Assembly: GCF_003058325.1 (NCBI RefSeq)
Contig: NZ_CP028843.1
Coordinates: forward strand, 5,613,501-5,677,500
Direction of reading: 5' to 3'
DNA: 64,000 nucleotides
Source: Methylobacterium currus
GTDB lineage: Bacteria; Pseudomonadota; Alphaproteobacteria; Rhizobiales; Beijerinckiaceae
Below, one piece after another: positions 20,563-32,438 of this stretch. Made by a program: the position numbers and the translations under genes. Position 1 is the stretch's first letter, and every line of letters starts with the position of its first letter. Below the pieces are notes generated by a model, which was given only the letters and a program-made list of their open reading frames with translations, did not search any database and had not been told where the DNA came from.

Positions 20563-21930
20563 TTAGAGCAACGTCCCCCTCAGGATCACCAGCGCCACCG
20601 TGAAGTAGATCACCAGGCCCGACACGTCGACGAGCGTCGCGACGAACGGGGCCGAGGCGGTGGCCGGGTCGAAGCCGACGCGCTGGAGGATGAAGGGCAG
20701 CATCGAGCCGGTGAGCGAGCCGAACAGCACGATGCCGACGAGCGCAGTGCCGACGGTGGCGGCGACCAGGAACCAGTGCTCGCCGTAATCGTAGAAGCCG
20801 AGCTTCTGCCAGATCACGATCCGCACCACGCCGATCGTGCCGAGGATCGCCCCGAGCGTCAGGCCGGCGGGGATCTCGCGGAGCGCCACCCGCCACCAGT
20901 CGCGCAGGCGCACCTGGTGCAGGGCGAGCGCCCGGATCAGCAGCGAGGTCGCCTGCGAGCCCGAATTGCCGCCCGAGCTCATGATGAGCGGGATGAACAG
21001 GGTCAGGACCAGGGCCTTCTCCAGTTCGCCCTCGAACCCCTGCATCGCGCTGGCGGTGAGCATCTCGGACAGGAACAGCACGCAGAGCCAGCCGGCCCGC
21101 TTGCGGATCATGGTCAGGAAGTTGATCGACATGTAGGGCTCGTCGAGCGCCTCCATGCCGCCGAAGCGCTGCACGTCCTCGGTCTGCTTCTGGATCATCG
21201 CGTCGATCACGTCGTCGACGGTGACGATGCCGACGACGTGGTTCGACGCATCGACCACCGGCACGGCGAGGAGGTCGTATTTCGAGATCAGCCGGGCCGC
21301 CTCGTCGCGGCTGGCATCGGCCGAAACCACCACCGGGCGGCGGTTCGGCGCCACCGACAGGATGTTGTCCTCGGGGTTACCGGTGATCAGGCGGCGCAGG
21401 GGCACCGCCTTGGCGAGCGCCCCGGTGCGCGGATCGAGCACGAAGATCGAGTAGACGGTCTCGCGGGTGCGCTCGACCTTGCGGATGTAGTCGAGGGTGA
21501 GCCCGACGGTCCAGGTCGTCGGCACGGCGACGAACTCGGTCGTCATGATCGAGCCGACGCTCTCCTCCGGATAGGCGATCAGCTTGTCGACCGCGCCGCG
21601 GGTCTCGGCATCGAGGCGGGCGCGCAGGTCCGAGCGGCCCGGCTCCTCGATCTCCCGGATCACGTCGGTGACCCGGTCGGCCGACATGCCCGACAGGAAC
21701 GAGGCGACGCGGTCGCGCGGCAGCATCTCGATGATGTCGGGCGCGCAGTCGAGCTCGGGCTGGTCCAGCACCTCGACGGCGCGCTCGTGCGGCAGGCTCA
21801 GCAGGATGGCGGCCGCGACCTCCGGCGCCTCCCGGTTCAGGGCCTCGACGATGTCGGGGGCGCTCTCGTCGGCGAGGCGCGCAGCGAGGGTGGCGGGCTC
21901 GACGGGGACGTCGATCACAGTGTCGGTCAT
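20563..21930 (-). CDS. mgtE: magnesium transporter MgtE
   Basis: The 455-residue protein has the full MgtE layout. An N domain of helical repeats comes first (about 20-135; VEALNREAPEVAAAILLSLP). Two CBS domains follow (about 137-255; GSIMTTEFVAV, VVGIVTVDDVIDAM). Five membrane helices close the protein (about 285-455). The pore motif region FIPLIMSSGGNSGSQATSLLIRAL near residue 325 includes the conserved PLIM..GGN. It is a homodimeric inner-membrane Mg2+ channel gated by cytosolic Mg2+ through the N and CBS domains. It stands alone on the minus strand. Confidence 0.93.
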   Translation of the reverse strand: MTDTVIDVPVEPATLAARLADESAPDIVEALNREAPEVAAAILLSLPHERAVEVLDQPELDCAPDIIEMLPRDRVASFLSGMSADRVTDVIREIEEPGRSDLRARLDAETRGAVDKLIAYPEESVGSIMTTEFVAVPTTWTVGLTLDYIRKVERTRETVYSIFVLDPRTGALAKAVPLRRLITGNPEDNILSVAPNRRPVVVSADASRDEAARLISKYDLLAVPVVDASNHVVGIVTVDDVIDAMIQKQTEDVQRFGGMEALDEPYMSINFLTMIRKRAGWLCVLFLSEMLTASAMQGFEGELEKALVLTLFIPLIMSSGGNSGSQATSLLIRALALHQVRLRDWWRVALREIPAGLTLGAILGTIGVVRIVIWQKLGFYDYGEHWFLVAATVGTALVGIVLFGSLTGSMLPFILQRVGFDPATASAPFVATLVDVSGLVIYFTVALVILRGTLL

Positions 21931-22257
21931 GGCTCACCTGTTGGGGCGCGGGCGTCGGCCGGCCGTCCCCGGCCGGTCGCGGTGAGCCGCCGGAGGCGAA
22001 GCGCGCGGGACCTCAGGCCGGAGACGGCAAGGGCGGTCGACTGTGACTGTCGCTCGGCATGGGGTTGAGGTTGTCCGGGGATGCAGGGGCGCGAGAGCGC
22101 GCCGCGAGCGGCCCGTCACTGCGCCGAGCCGCCGCCTGCGTCAAGAGGGGAACCGTGGGCGCAGGATCGGGATTCGTCATCCGGGCATTCACCAGCCCGG
22201 AGCCTCTGGAAACATTAGGGAAATCTTCCATGAGCCCGGGCCGCCGCGGGAGCCACG

Positions 22258-22704
22258 ATGGCCACGACACGCGTCCGCACCTTCTCGGATTTCGCCGCCT
22301 CGGTCGCGCGGGCGGCGGGCCGTCCCGGCACTTTCGCGGCGAGCCTGCTCCTGATCGCGGTCTGGGCGGTGACGGGCCCGCTGTTCCACTACTCGGACAC
22401 GTGGCAGCTGATCATCAACACCGGCACGACGATCGTGACGTTCCTGATGGTCTTCCTGATCCAGAACACCCAGAACCGCGACGGTGCGGCGATCCAGGCC
22501 AAGCTCGACGAGCTGATCCGGGCGAGCGCGGCCCAGAACGCCTATATCGGCATCGAGCACCTGACCGAGGAGGAGCTGGACGTCCTGCGCGCCCGCTGCG
22601 AGGCGCGGGCGAGGAACTTCCATCTCGGCGACGTGGCGGATGCCGCCGAGGAGACCGCCAACGCCAAGGCCGCGGCGGCGGCCCGGGCCGCGACGGGGGC
22701 GTGA
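22258..22704 (+). CDS. low-affinity iron permease family protein
   Basis: A 148-residue protein with two membrane helices (about 26-46 and 53-70; TFAASLLLIAVWAVTGP and INTGTTIVTFLMVFLIQNTQNRD). The segment NTGTTIVTFLMVFLIQNTQNRD followed by AIQAKLDELIRA is the signature of the bacterial PF04120 family, named for similarity to yeast Fet4. It is much shorter than Fet4, so a role as a stand-alone transporter is not proven. The C-terminal half is an acidic, cytoplasmic, probably helical tail. The neighbouring response-regulator gene is convergent, with six bases between stops. Confidence 0.78.
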   Translation: MATTRVRTFSDFAASVARAAGRPGTFAASLLLIAVWAVTGPLFHYSDTWQLIINTGTTIVTFLMVFLIQNTQNRDGAAIQAKLDELIRASAAQNAYIGIEHLTEEELDVLRARCEARARNFHLGDVADAAEETANAKAAAAARAATGA

Positions 22705-22710
22705 GCCCGC

Positions 22711-23163
22711 TCACGCGCAGAGCTGGCGCCAGGTATCAGTGCGGGGACATGTATCAGCGTCGGACGCCTCGGCCTCGTTCGCCATCATCCGGGCGAGGCG
22801 CAGGATATCGGCGATCACGAAGGGCTTCGTGACGAAGGTGCTGCCGGGCACGGCCGGGCGTTTCAGGGTGGCGGTGGTCGAGGAATAGATCACCGGCCGG
22901 TGCGGCTGGATCTCTCGGTAGGCCTCGGCCACGTGCCAGCCGTCGATGGGGCCGGGGAGCCGGATGTCGGTCAGGAGCCAGCCGATCCGCGAGCCGTGCT
23001 GGCGCAGCAGAGCCAGTGCCGCCTCGCCGCTCGCCGCACCCAGCGTCGCGACGCCGTGCTGCTCGCACAGGGTCACCAGCAGCTCGAGCAGCATGTAGCT
23101 GTCCTCGACGATCAGGACGCAGGGCCTGGGCGCCGGCCAGGACGTCGGCAGGGGGTCGAGCAT
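22711..23163 (-). CDS. single-domain response regulator
   Basis: From ATG 23163 this is a 150-residue stand-alone receiver domain with no output domain. The acidic pair is ED (20-21, VLIVED), the phospho-acceptor is Asp66 in LLTDIRLPG, and the switch Lys113 is in VTKPF. FixJ/CheY-like single-domain regulators of this sort often work in HWE-kinase or general stress pathways in alphaproteobacteria. A longer frame to 23268 adds a non-conserved basic segment. A TTAA-N7-TCAA sequence lies about 48 bases upstream (23211-23225). No kinase is adjacent, so the partner is unknown. Confidence 0.8.
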   Translation of the reverse strand: MLDPLPTSWPAPRPCVLIVEDSYMLLELLVTLCEQHGVATLGAASGEAALALLRQHGSRIGWLLTDIRLPGPIDGWHVAEAYREIQPHRPVIYSSTTATLKRPAVPGSTFVTKPFVIADILRLARMMANEAEASDADTCPRTDTWRQLCA

Positions 23164-23535
23164 CACGGGAGAATCTCGATCGTCGATCCGGCGACGGTCG
23201 GCTCTCTTGGTTAACGAAGCGTCAACGGGCGTGATGTTGTGAGAATGCAACATCCGCCGGGCGTTCATCGCGACCGCATCCCGCGCCGCAGCGTAGCCGT
23301 ATTTGCGCGGTGTCTGGGGCTCACCGCGCGCCGTCGCCGAGGCTCGGCCTTGAGGCGGCGGAAGCGGCGGTCCCGCTTGAGGCGCAAGGCCCCGTCAAGG
23401 TTGACGGAACCTTCGCTTAACCGGCCGGGGCTATGGACGATCGCGTGTCGTGAAGCGGCGTCGCCGGGCTCCTCGTGCGGTTCGGGCCTCGCCGGGTGCG
23501 GTCTCGTCGGAGGACCGCCAGAGGAGTTTGAGTCG

Positions 23536-24072
23536 ATGCCGCTGCCGCTCGCGCCCCTGCGTGCGCTCAAGATCACCGCCGCTCTCGGGCTCGCCCTGTC
23601 GATGGCGGCCTGCGCGAGCAACAACGACCTTGCCGACGCCTCGGCGGCCTACGGAGCCGGGGGAGCCGGAGGGATGGGCGGCCGCGGCGGTCCCGCGACG
23701 CCGGGCAGCGCCCAGGATTTCGTGGTCAATATCGGCGACCGGGTCTTCTTCGAGTCCGACTCGACCGACTTGAGCGCCACCGCCACCGCCACCCTCGACA
23801 AGCAGGCGCAGTGGCTGTCGCGCTACCCGCGCTACACGTTCCTGATCGAGGGCCATGCCGACGAGCGCGGCACCCGCGAGTACAACTTCTCCCTCGGCGC
23901 CCGCCGCGCCCAGGCGGTGCGGGACTACCTCGCCTCCCGGGGCATCGGGTCGAACCGCATGCGCACCGTCTCCTACGGCAAGGAGCGCCCGGTGGCGGTC
24001 TGCAACGACATCTCGTGCTGGTCGCAGAACCGCCGCGCCGTCACGGTGCTGGACGGCGGCGCCGGCTCGTGA
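23536..24072 (+). CDS. pal: peptidoglycan-associated lipoprotein Pal
   Basis: The 178-residue precursor has a signal peptide with a lipobox (SMAAC, Cys25), a Gly-rich linker, and a C-terminal OmpA-like domain (about 70-175) that binds peptidoglycan. The core shows VFFESDSTDLS, FLIEGHADERGTREYN and RRAQAVRDYL, with the NxxLGxRRA pattern. Pal anchors the outer membrane to the wall within Tol-Pal during division. GAGGAG lies 9 bases before ATG 23536. cpoB follows, but tolQ, tolR, tolA and tolB, normally just upstream, are not present in the 370 bases before the gene nor elsewhere in the window. Confidence 0.93.
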   Translation: MPLPLAPLRALKITAALGLALSMAACASNNDLADASAAYGAGGAGGMGGRGGPATPGSAQDFVVNIGDRVFFESDSTDLSATATATLDKQAQWLSRYPRYTFLIEGHADERGTREYNFSLGARRAQAVRDYLASRGIGSNRMRTVSYGKERPVAVCNDISCWSQNRRAVTVLDGGAGS

Positions 24073-24175
24073 GGCAGGGGCGGCGCGAGCCGCCCTGTTC
24101 CGGAGCCGGACGAGGCGGCCCGAGCCGCCCTGTTCCCGAACTGGAAAAGGCGGTGCGCCGCCTCGTGACCGAGAT

Positions 24176-24204
24176 GGACGGGGCGGCCTTGCGCCGTCCC
24201 TTTT
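24176..24204 (+). terminator. intrinsic terminator after pal
   Basis: GGACGG (24176-24181) pairs with CCGTCC (24194-24199), followed by CTTTT. Upstream, a 16-base direct repeat (24086-24101 and 24121-24136) forms two further small hairpins, GGCGGC-GCGA-GCCGCC and GGCGGC-CCGA-GCCGCC. Read-through into cpoB is probably reduced, so cpoB may have its own promoter or depend on partial termination. Confidence 0.55.
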
Positions 24205-24271
24205 GCCCGGAGGCGCGGCATCTGCTAACCCGCGCTCCCGAGTGCGGACCCGCCGCCTGACCCGAGCCGTG

Positions 24272-25246
24272 ATGCGCCCCGCCATGCTTCGCCGCCTGCT
24301 CCTCGCCCCCCTCGCCGTCTCAGGTCTGGCCCTCGCCGCCGCGTGCCCGGCCGCGGCCCAGGACGCCGCCGAGTTCGTGGTGCGCCTCAACCGGCTGGAG
24401 AACCAGTCGCGCCAGATGGCGGGCCAGATCGAGTCGCTCCAATATGAGAACCGCCAGCTCAAGGAGCAGCTGCGCAAGTTCCAGGAGGACGTCGAGTTCC
24501 GCTTCCAGGAGCAGAAGGGTGGGCAGCGCCCGGCTGCCGCGACCCCGCAGCCGAAGCCCCAGAAGCGCAGCGACGCCTTCGACCCGTCCCAGAACCCCGG
24601 CGCGCCGGGTGCACCCCAGGCGCTTGGCAGCACCCAGGGGTCGGGCGCCGCGACGCCCTCGCAGGCGCCGCGATCCGCGGCCGCCGCCGCCGCGACCCCG
24701 AGCACCACCGCCGCCCTCGCCCCGCCCCGGGCCGCCATCGAGGACGACACGCCCGATTACGGCGAGCCGGTGGACCTGCGCCCGCCGTCCCGCCCGGCCG
24801 CCGCCGCTCCGGCCCCGGCGCCGCGGCCCTCGGCCAGCGTCGCCGCCACCGGCACCGGCGACGCGAAGGCCGATTACGAGGTGGCCTACGCCTACGTGCT
24901 GCAGCGCCAATACGAGCAGGCCGAGATGAGCCTGCGCCAGTTCATCCAGTCGCATCCCCGCGATGCCCTGGTGCCGGACGCGACCTACTGGCTCGGCGAG
25001 AGCTACTTGCAGCGCAACCGCACCCGCGAGGCGGCCGAGCAGTTCCTGAAGGTCTCGACCGACTATGCCCGCTCGCGCAAGGCGCCGGACGCGATGCTGA
25101 AGCTCGGTGCCTCGCTCAACGCCCTCGGTGCCCGCGAGCAGGCCTGCGCCACCCTGGCGGAGCTGGAGCGCAAGTTCCCGCAGGCCTCCTCGACCGTCAA
25201 GCAGGGGGTCGACCGGGAGCAGCGGCGCGCGCGCTGCGCGGCGTGA
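24272..25246 (+). CDS. cpoB: cell division coordinator CpoB (YbgF)
   Basis: A 324-residue periplasmic protein with signal peptide (about 1-30, ending AAAQ), an N-terminal coiled coil (about 35-80; RLNRLENQSRQMAGQIESLQYENRQL) that trimerises, a long Pro/Ala/Gln-rich linker (about 85-200), and a C-terminal TPR domain (about 205-320; ADYEVAYAYVLQRQYEQAE, YWLGESYLQRNRTREAAEQFLKVSTDYARSRKAPDAMLKLG). CpoB ties outer-membrane constriction to septal peptidoglycan synthesis through TolA and PBP1B. The linker is longer than in E. coli. ATG 24272 is used; ATG 24284 is equally plausible. It sits between pal and tilS. Confidence 0.88.
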   Translation: MRPAMLRRLLLAPLAVSGLALAAACPAAAQDAAEFVVRLNRLENQSRQMAGQIESLQYENRQLKEQLRKFQEDVEFRFQEQKGGQRPAAATPQPKPQKRSDAFDPSQNPGAPGAPQALGSTQGSGAATPSQAPRSAAAAAATPSTTAALAPPRAAIEDDTPDYGEPVDLRPPSRPAAAAPAPAPRPSASVAATGTGDAKADYEVAYAYVLQRQYEQAEMSLRQFIQSHPRDALVPDATYWLGESYLQRNRTREAAEQFLKVSTDYARSRKAPDAMLKLGASLNALGAREQACATLAELERKFPQASSTVKQGVDREQRRARCAA

Positions 25247-25284
25247 GCCAGGCAACGTGACCCAAGCAACGTGAGCCCAGCGGC

Positions 25285-26361
25285 GTGAGCCGCCCGGACG
25301 GATCCTCTCCCGACGAACCGCTCGGGCCGGCCGAGGGCGCCGCTCTCCTGAAGCCCTGGATCGGTCGCGGCGCCGCCTACCGGGGCGCCGTGCTGGCCGT
25401 ATCGGGCGGGCCCGATTCGACGGCGCTGATGGGCTGCGCCGCCCTCTGCGGAGCCGGGATTCCCCTCGTCGTCGCCACCGTCGATCACGGCCTGCGCCCC
25501 GCCTCCGCCGCCGAGGCGGAGGAGGTCGCCGGCCTCGCCGCCCGGCTCGGCTTCGCCCACCGGGTCCTCGCCTGGACCGGCCCGAAACCGCCGGCCCGCC
25601 TCCAGGAGGCGGCCCGGGCGGCGCGCTACCGCCTGCTCGCCGACCTCGCCCGCGAAGCCGGCGTCGATCTCGTCCTCACCGCCCACACCCTCGACGACCA
25701 GGCCGAGACCGTACTGATGCGCCTCTGCGCCGGATCCGGTCCGGCCGGCCTCGCCGGGATGGCGCCGGCGCGGGCCCTGGACGGCCTGACCCTCGGCCGG
25801 CCCTTCCTGGGCATCCCGAAAGCCCGCCTCGTCGCCACCTGCGAGGACCAGGGCTGGCCGTTCGTGCGCGATCCCTCCAACATCGACCCACGCTTCGGCC
25901 GTGCGCGCCTGCGGCGGCTGCTGCCGCTCCTCGCCGAGGAAGGGCTGACTGCGGAGCGCCTCGCCCGCCTTGCCGCGCGCCTTCGCCGCGACGAGGCGGC
26001 GCTGGGCGATGCCGCCGAGGCGGCCCTGAGCGACCTCCGGCGCTCCGATCCGGGCGGGGAGGGGCGCCTCGTCCTCGACGGGACCGGCCTCGCGGCCCTG
26101 CCGGAAGCGGTGGCCCTGAGGTCCGTCGCGCTCGCCGTCGTGGCCTTCCAGGGCGACGCGGGACGACAGGGCGAGGCGCCGGCCTATCCGCCGCGCCTGG
26201 AACGGCTGGAGCGGATCGTCCTCGGCGAGATCCTGCCCGCCCTGCGGCAGGGCCTCCCCTGCCGGCGCACCGTCGCGGGCCTCCTCCTGGCGGCCGGCGG
26301 CGGCCGGCTGACCCTCAGCCCGGCGCCTCCGCGGCGCCCGCCGGGCCTGCATTCGACCTGA
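25285..26361 (+). CDS. tilS: tRNA(Ile)-lysidine synthetase
   Basis: The 358-residue enzyme converts C34 of tRNA-Ile(CAU) to lysidine, using ATP and lysine, so that AUA is read as Ile. The PP-loop SGGPDST is at residues 40-46, followed by VDHGLRP and the tRNA-contact region [17 protein letters not shown]. The C-terminal half is degenerate and Ala/Leu-rich, lacking the long C-terminal domains of E. coli TilS; this short form is usual in alphaproteobacteria. The GTG at 25285 follows a short stretch with GTGAGCC repeats (25246-25290), and other start codons there are out of frame. Confidence 0.9.
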   Translation: MSRPDGSSPDEPLGPAEGAALLKPWIGRGAAYRGAVLAVSGGPDSTALMGCAALCGAGIPLVVATVDHGLRPASAAEAEEVAGLAARLGFAHRVLAWTGPKPPARLQEAARAARYRLLADLAREAGVDLVLTAHTLDDQAETVLMRLCAGSGPAGLAGMAPARALDGLTLGRPFLGIPKARLVATCEDQGWPFVRDPSNIDPRFGRARLRRLLPLLAEEGLTAERLARLAARLRRDEAALGDAAEAALSDLRRSDPGGEGRLVLDGTGLAALPEAVALRSVALAVVAFQGDAGRQGEAPAYPPRLERLERIVLGEILPALRQGLPCRRTVAGLLLAAGGGRLTLSPAPPRRPPGLHST

Positions 26362-26410
26362 CGTCCGGCCCGGCCCGCCGGCCTGCGGTGCCGCAGGCGC
26401 GGGCGATTAC

Positions 26411-26439
26411 TTGGCAAGCCCCGGGCGGGTGCCTACATT
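26411..26439 (+). promoter_or_regulatory. sigma-70-type promoter of ftsH
   Basis: TTGGCA (26411-26416) and TACATT (26434-26439) are separated by 17 bases, 71 bases before the ftsH ATG. Boxes and spacing are close to the housekeeping consensus, and the gap between tilS and ftsH is otherwise featureless. Confidence 0.55.
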
Positions 26440-26510
26440 GCGATCCGAGTGCCGGTGCCCAACCCCAGCACGCCCGCACGGTACCGCGCTCCTCAGGGAT
26501 TGACTCTTCG

Positions 26511-28433
<1,923 letters not shown>

Positions 28434-28488
28434 GCGGCAGCCGCCGTGGCCCGAGCGGCGCGGAATCCACACTGCTCGATGATTCGGG

Positions 28489-28522
28489 CAAGGGGCGGCG
28501 GGAGCGATCCCGCCGCCCCTTG
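28489..28522 (+). terminator. strong hairpin after ftsH
   Basis: A perfect 15-bp GC-rich stem (28489-28503 with 28508-28522) closes a GCGA tetraloop, 55 bases after the ftsH stop. The 3' side reads CTTGTCGTTG with few T residues. It probably ends ftsH transcription and separates it from glmM. Confidence 0.7.
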
Positions 28523-28653
28523 TCGTTGCAAGACAGCCTCAAAATAACCCAGACCACGTGTGACGCCCATTCGGGATGGCAGCACCGCGGCCTTGCGCGG
28601 CGCTGCCCGCCGGCGGCCGGGACGGCCCAGGTTGGGACAGGGAGAAGACAGCC

Positions 28654-29997
<1,344 letters not shown>

Positions 29998-30177
29998 CCG
30001 GACAGGGCCTGGAACGGAGGCGGCGACGTCCTCCGTTCCGCCACAGCCTTTGCGCGAGCGGCCAGTAGAATTGCGCGCAGGATGTGTGTGCCGACCGGGC
30101 TCGCATCCTCGCTCGCCCGCCCCGGCGACGACACCGATCAGTCAAGTGCAACTCTTTCTCAGCCCTAAGGCTTAACG

Positions 30178-30192
30178 TTAAGCGCGGGTTTA
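30178..30192 (+). promoter_or_regulatory. CtrA-like site upstream of first omp gene
   Basis: TTAA-GCGCGGG-TTTA has the N7 spacing of the CtrA consensus (TTAA-N7-TTAA) with one mismatch, 79 bases before the ATG at 30271. A 12-bp palindrome CTTAACGTTAAG (30171-30182) overlaps it. Equivalent sites precede the next two barrel genes. Confidence 0.4.
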
Positions 30193-30270
30193 CCGAACCT
30201 GGCGACAGTCGTGACGTCTTCCGGAATGGCCGCCCGACGTCCCCGCGGCCCTCCACAACAAGGAACCGTC

Positions 30271-31146
30271 ATGGGCCGCCGCAGCAAGCCACTCGCGCTG
30301 GCGCGCATCTTCACGCTCGCTGCGAGCGTGGCAGCGCCGGGCCTCGTCCACGCCGCCGACCTCGATCTCCTGCCGCCTCCGCCTCCGCCTCCACCTCCGC
30401 CCCCGCCGGTGGAAGTCGGCGGCGGCTGGTACCTGCGCGGTGATGTCGGCGTCGGCCTCCTCGATCTGCGCAAGACGATCGCCGTGGACGTCTCGACCCC
30501 CCCGATCCCCTACAAGTACGGTGCGATCCAGGACCAAGTCGGAGACCAGGCCTTCGTCGGCGTCGGCGTCGGCTACCAGTTCAATCCGTGGCTGCGCTTC
30601 GACGTCACCGGCGAGTACCGCTCGAAGACCGACTGGCGCTTCGTGGCCGAGGATCTCTCCTACGATACCCGTGGCGGCTTCAACCTCACGACCGGCAAGT
30701 TCTCGTCCGTCGTCGGCCTAGCGAACGGCTACGTCGACCTCGGCAACTGGTACGGGTTCACCCCCTTCGTCGGCGCCGGCGTGGGCTTCGCCCACCACAT
30801 GTTCGGGTCCGTGACCGATCAGGGCCAAGGCATCTATGGGGGTGGCTTCGGCTACGGGAAGTCCAAGGACAAGACGAACTTCGCATGGGCCGCCCATGCC
30901 GGTCTCAGCTACGCGGTCACGCCCAACCTGAAGCTCGAACTCGCCTACCGTTATCTGAACATGGGCGATGCCGAGACCGGCGTGGTGAGCTGCCTGCCGG
31001 CCTGCGATCAGAAGACGGTGTACCGCGCCAAGGAGCTCGAGTCCCACGATATCAAGCTCGGCATGCGCTGGATGTTCGGCGCGCCGGTCGTGGCCGCCTA
31101 CGAGCCGCCCCCGCCGCCGATGATGCCGCTGGTGCGCAAGTACTGA
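30271..31146 (+). CDS. outer-membrane beta-barrel protein (Omp25-like), first of three
   Basis: The 291-residue precursor has a signal peptide (about 1-29, ending VHAAD), a run of 12 prolines (about 35-46), then an eight-stranded barrel of the Omp25/OmpA-like class. Alternating strands such as WYLRGDVGVGLLD, AFVGVGVGYQFNPWLRFDVTGEYR and AGLSYAVTPNLKLELAYRYLNMGD fit the family. A second proline run precedes the C-terminus, which ends PLVRKY. AAGGAA lies 7 bases before ATG 30271. Such proteins are abundant porin-like structural proteins in Rhizobiales; substrate unknown. A longer in-frame start exists at 30211 but would displace the signal peptide. Confidence 0.8.
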   Translation: MGRRSKPLALARIFTLAASVAAPGLVHAADLDLLPPPPPPPPPPPPVEVGGGWYLRGDVGVGLLDLRKTIAVDVSTPPIPYKYGAIQDQVGDQAFVGVGVGYQFNPWLRFDVTGEYRSKTDWRFVAEDLSYDTRGGFNLTTGKFSSVVGLANGYVDLGNWYGFTPFVGAGVGFAHHMFGSVTDQGQGIYGGGFGYGKSKDKTNFAWAAHAGLSYAVTPNLKLELAYRYLNMGDAETGVVSCLPACDQKTVYRAKELESHDIKLGMRWMFGAPVVAAYEPPPPPMMPLVRKY

Positions 31147-31207
31147 CGCCTCAAGAGCCAACTCCGGCGCCTCCGGCGCCGGAAATTCCGGCGGCGGGCC
31201 GTTAGGG

Positions 31208-31222
31208 TTAAGTCGCCGCTAA
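31208..31222 (+). promoter_or_regulatory. CtrA-like site upstream of second omp gene
   Basis: TTAA-GTCGCCG-CTAA matches the CtrA pattern with N7 spacing and one mismatch, 102 bases before the ATG at 31325. It lies just downstream of the stop of the preceding barrel gene, so the second gene probably has its own promoter. Confidence 0.4.
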
Positions 31223-31324
31223 ACTTCTTCCATTGCCTTCAGTCATCGGGCCGCACGGGCCCGCCATCATCCCCACGAGACGCACGCCCCGGCTGAGGAG
31301 CCGAAGGGGCAGGAAAGGGCTCCA

Positions 31325-32164
31325 ATGGCACGGTTCGGTTACTGCATCTCGGTCGCAGCCTTCGGGCTCGGCCTGCTCGGTGCGCCTGCGCTCGCCGCCG
31401 ATCTGCTGCCGCCACCTCCACCGCCGCCGCCGCCTCTCGCGGCCCCGGTGGAGATCGGCACCGGCTGGTACCTGCGCGGCGACTACACGGCGAGCGATTT
31501 CCGCCGCCCGAAGGACGACACCCTGCCGGGCACCGAGGGCGCCAAGCTCGTCGGCTTCCGGCTCGGCGACACCGACGGCTATGGCGGCGGCATCGGCTAC
31601 CGCTTCAACAGCTTCCTGCGCGCCGACGTCACCATCGACGGGCGCACCCGCAGCCGCTTCCGCGACTATTCCTCGCGCACGCTGTTCGTCGAGGGCTTCA
31701 ACACCGAGGCCGGCAAGCTCGACGTCCTGACCGGCCTGTTCAACGTCTACGTCGATCTCGGCACTTGGTGGGGCTTCACGCCCTATGTCGGCGCCGGCGT
31801 CGGCATGGCGAGCAAGCGCTTCCACGACGCCTGGACCGGCACCACCTGCTTCACCACCGCCTGCGGCAGCGGCGTCGACGGCAGCTACCAGATCGGGGCG
31901 CAGGGCTTCGACGCCCGCGCCAACCATACCGCGGTCGGCCTGGCCTGGGCGGCGATGGCGGGTATCTCCTACGAGATCGGCGCCGGCGTGAGCATCGACG
32001 CGAACTACCGCTACCTCGAGGTCGGCAAGGCGCGCACTGGCTTCGACGTCTACAACCAGAACACCCGCATCAAGGACATCGCCGCCAACGAGTTCCGGGT
32101 CGGCCTGCGCTGGGCCTTCGGCAACGGCCTCGCCCTGCCGGGGCTGGGCGGGTTGACCTATTGA
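31325..32164 (+). CDS. outer-membrane beta-barrel protein (Omp25-like), second of three
   Basis: A 279-residue paralogue of the preceding protein. It has a signal peptide (about 1-21, ending LAAD), a proline run LLPPPPPPPPPLAAPVEIG, the shared motif GTGWYLRGDYTASDFRRPKDD, and barrel strands including LTGLFNVYVDLGTWWGFTPYVGAGVGMAS, where its neighbour has GFTPFVGAGVGFAH. It ends in a short beta strand (NEFRVGLRWAFGNG) and a ten-residue tail. One Cys pair (TTCFTTACG) lies in an external loop. Tandem duplication with the 30271 gene is inferred from the shared N-terminal design. Confidence 0.8.
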   Translation: MARFGYCISVAAFGLGLLGAPALAADLLPPPPPPPPPLAAPVEIGTGWYLRGDYTASDFRRPKDDTLPGTEGAKLVGFRLGDTDGYGGGIGYRFNSFLRADVTIDGRTRSRFRDYSSRTLFVEGFNTEAGKLDVLTGLFNVYVDLGTWWGFTPYVGAGVGMASKRFHDAWTGTTCFTTACGSGVDGSYQIGAQGFDARANHTAVGLAWAAMAGISYEIGAGVSIDANYRYLEVGKARTGFDVYNQNTRIKDIAANEFRVGLRWAFGNGLALPGLGGLTY

Positions 32165-32186
32165 TCTGATCAAGATCAGCCTGACC

Positions 32187-32219
32187 GATCGCCCGGTGTG
32201 CCCGTCACACCGGGCGATC
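32187..32219 (+). terminator. hairpin after second omp gene
   Basis: A 14-bp perfect stem (GATCGCCCGGTGTG with its complement) around a five-base loop lies 23 bases after the stop at 32164. Only one T follows directly and a TTT appears later, so it may be a weak intrinsic terminator or an mRNA-stabilising hairpin. Confidence 0.6.
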
Positions 32220-32353
32220 TGCATTTCAGGTCGGGCGGAGAGATGGTCGACCATCGAAGGGACGTTTATCCAGTTTGGGCTCTGTTCTGACGTAGAGGAA
32301 ATTAGCAAGAGCTCAATGAGGCGTGGCCTGAGAGCGCGCGGTCGATCAGCGCT

Positions 32354-32368
32354 CTAACCGAAAATTAA
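32354..32368 (+). promoter_or_regulatory. CtrA-like site upstream of third omp gene
   Basis: CTAA-CCGAAAA-TTAA fits the CtrA half-site pair with N7 spacing and one mismatch, 70 bases before the ATG at 32439. The surrounding 32225-32380 stretch is poorer in GC than the genes, as expected for a promoter. Confidence 0.4.
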
Positions 32369-32438
32369 GGTTACCACGGCATCATCTTGCCAGCGGCACG
32401 GCAAATTTTGCCGATCGACGAGCCGAGGGGCAGCCCAG

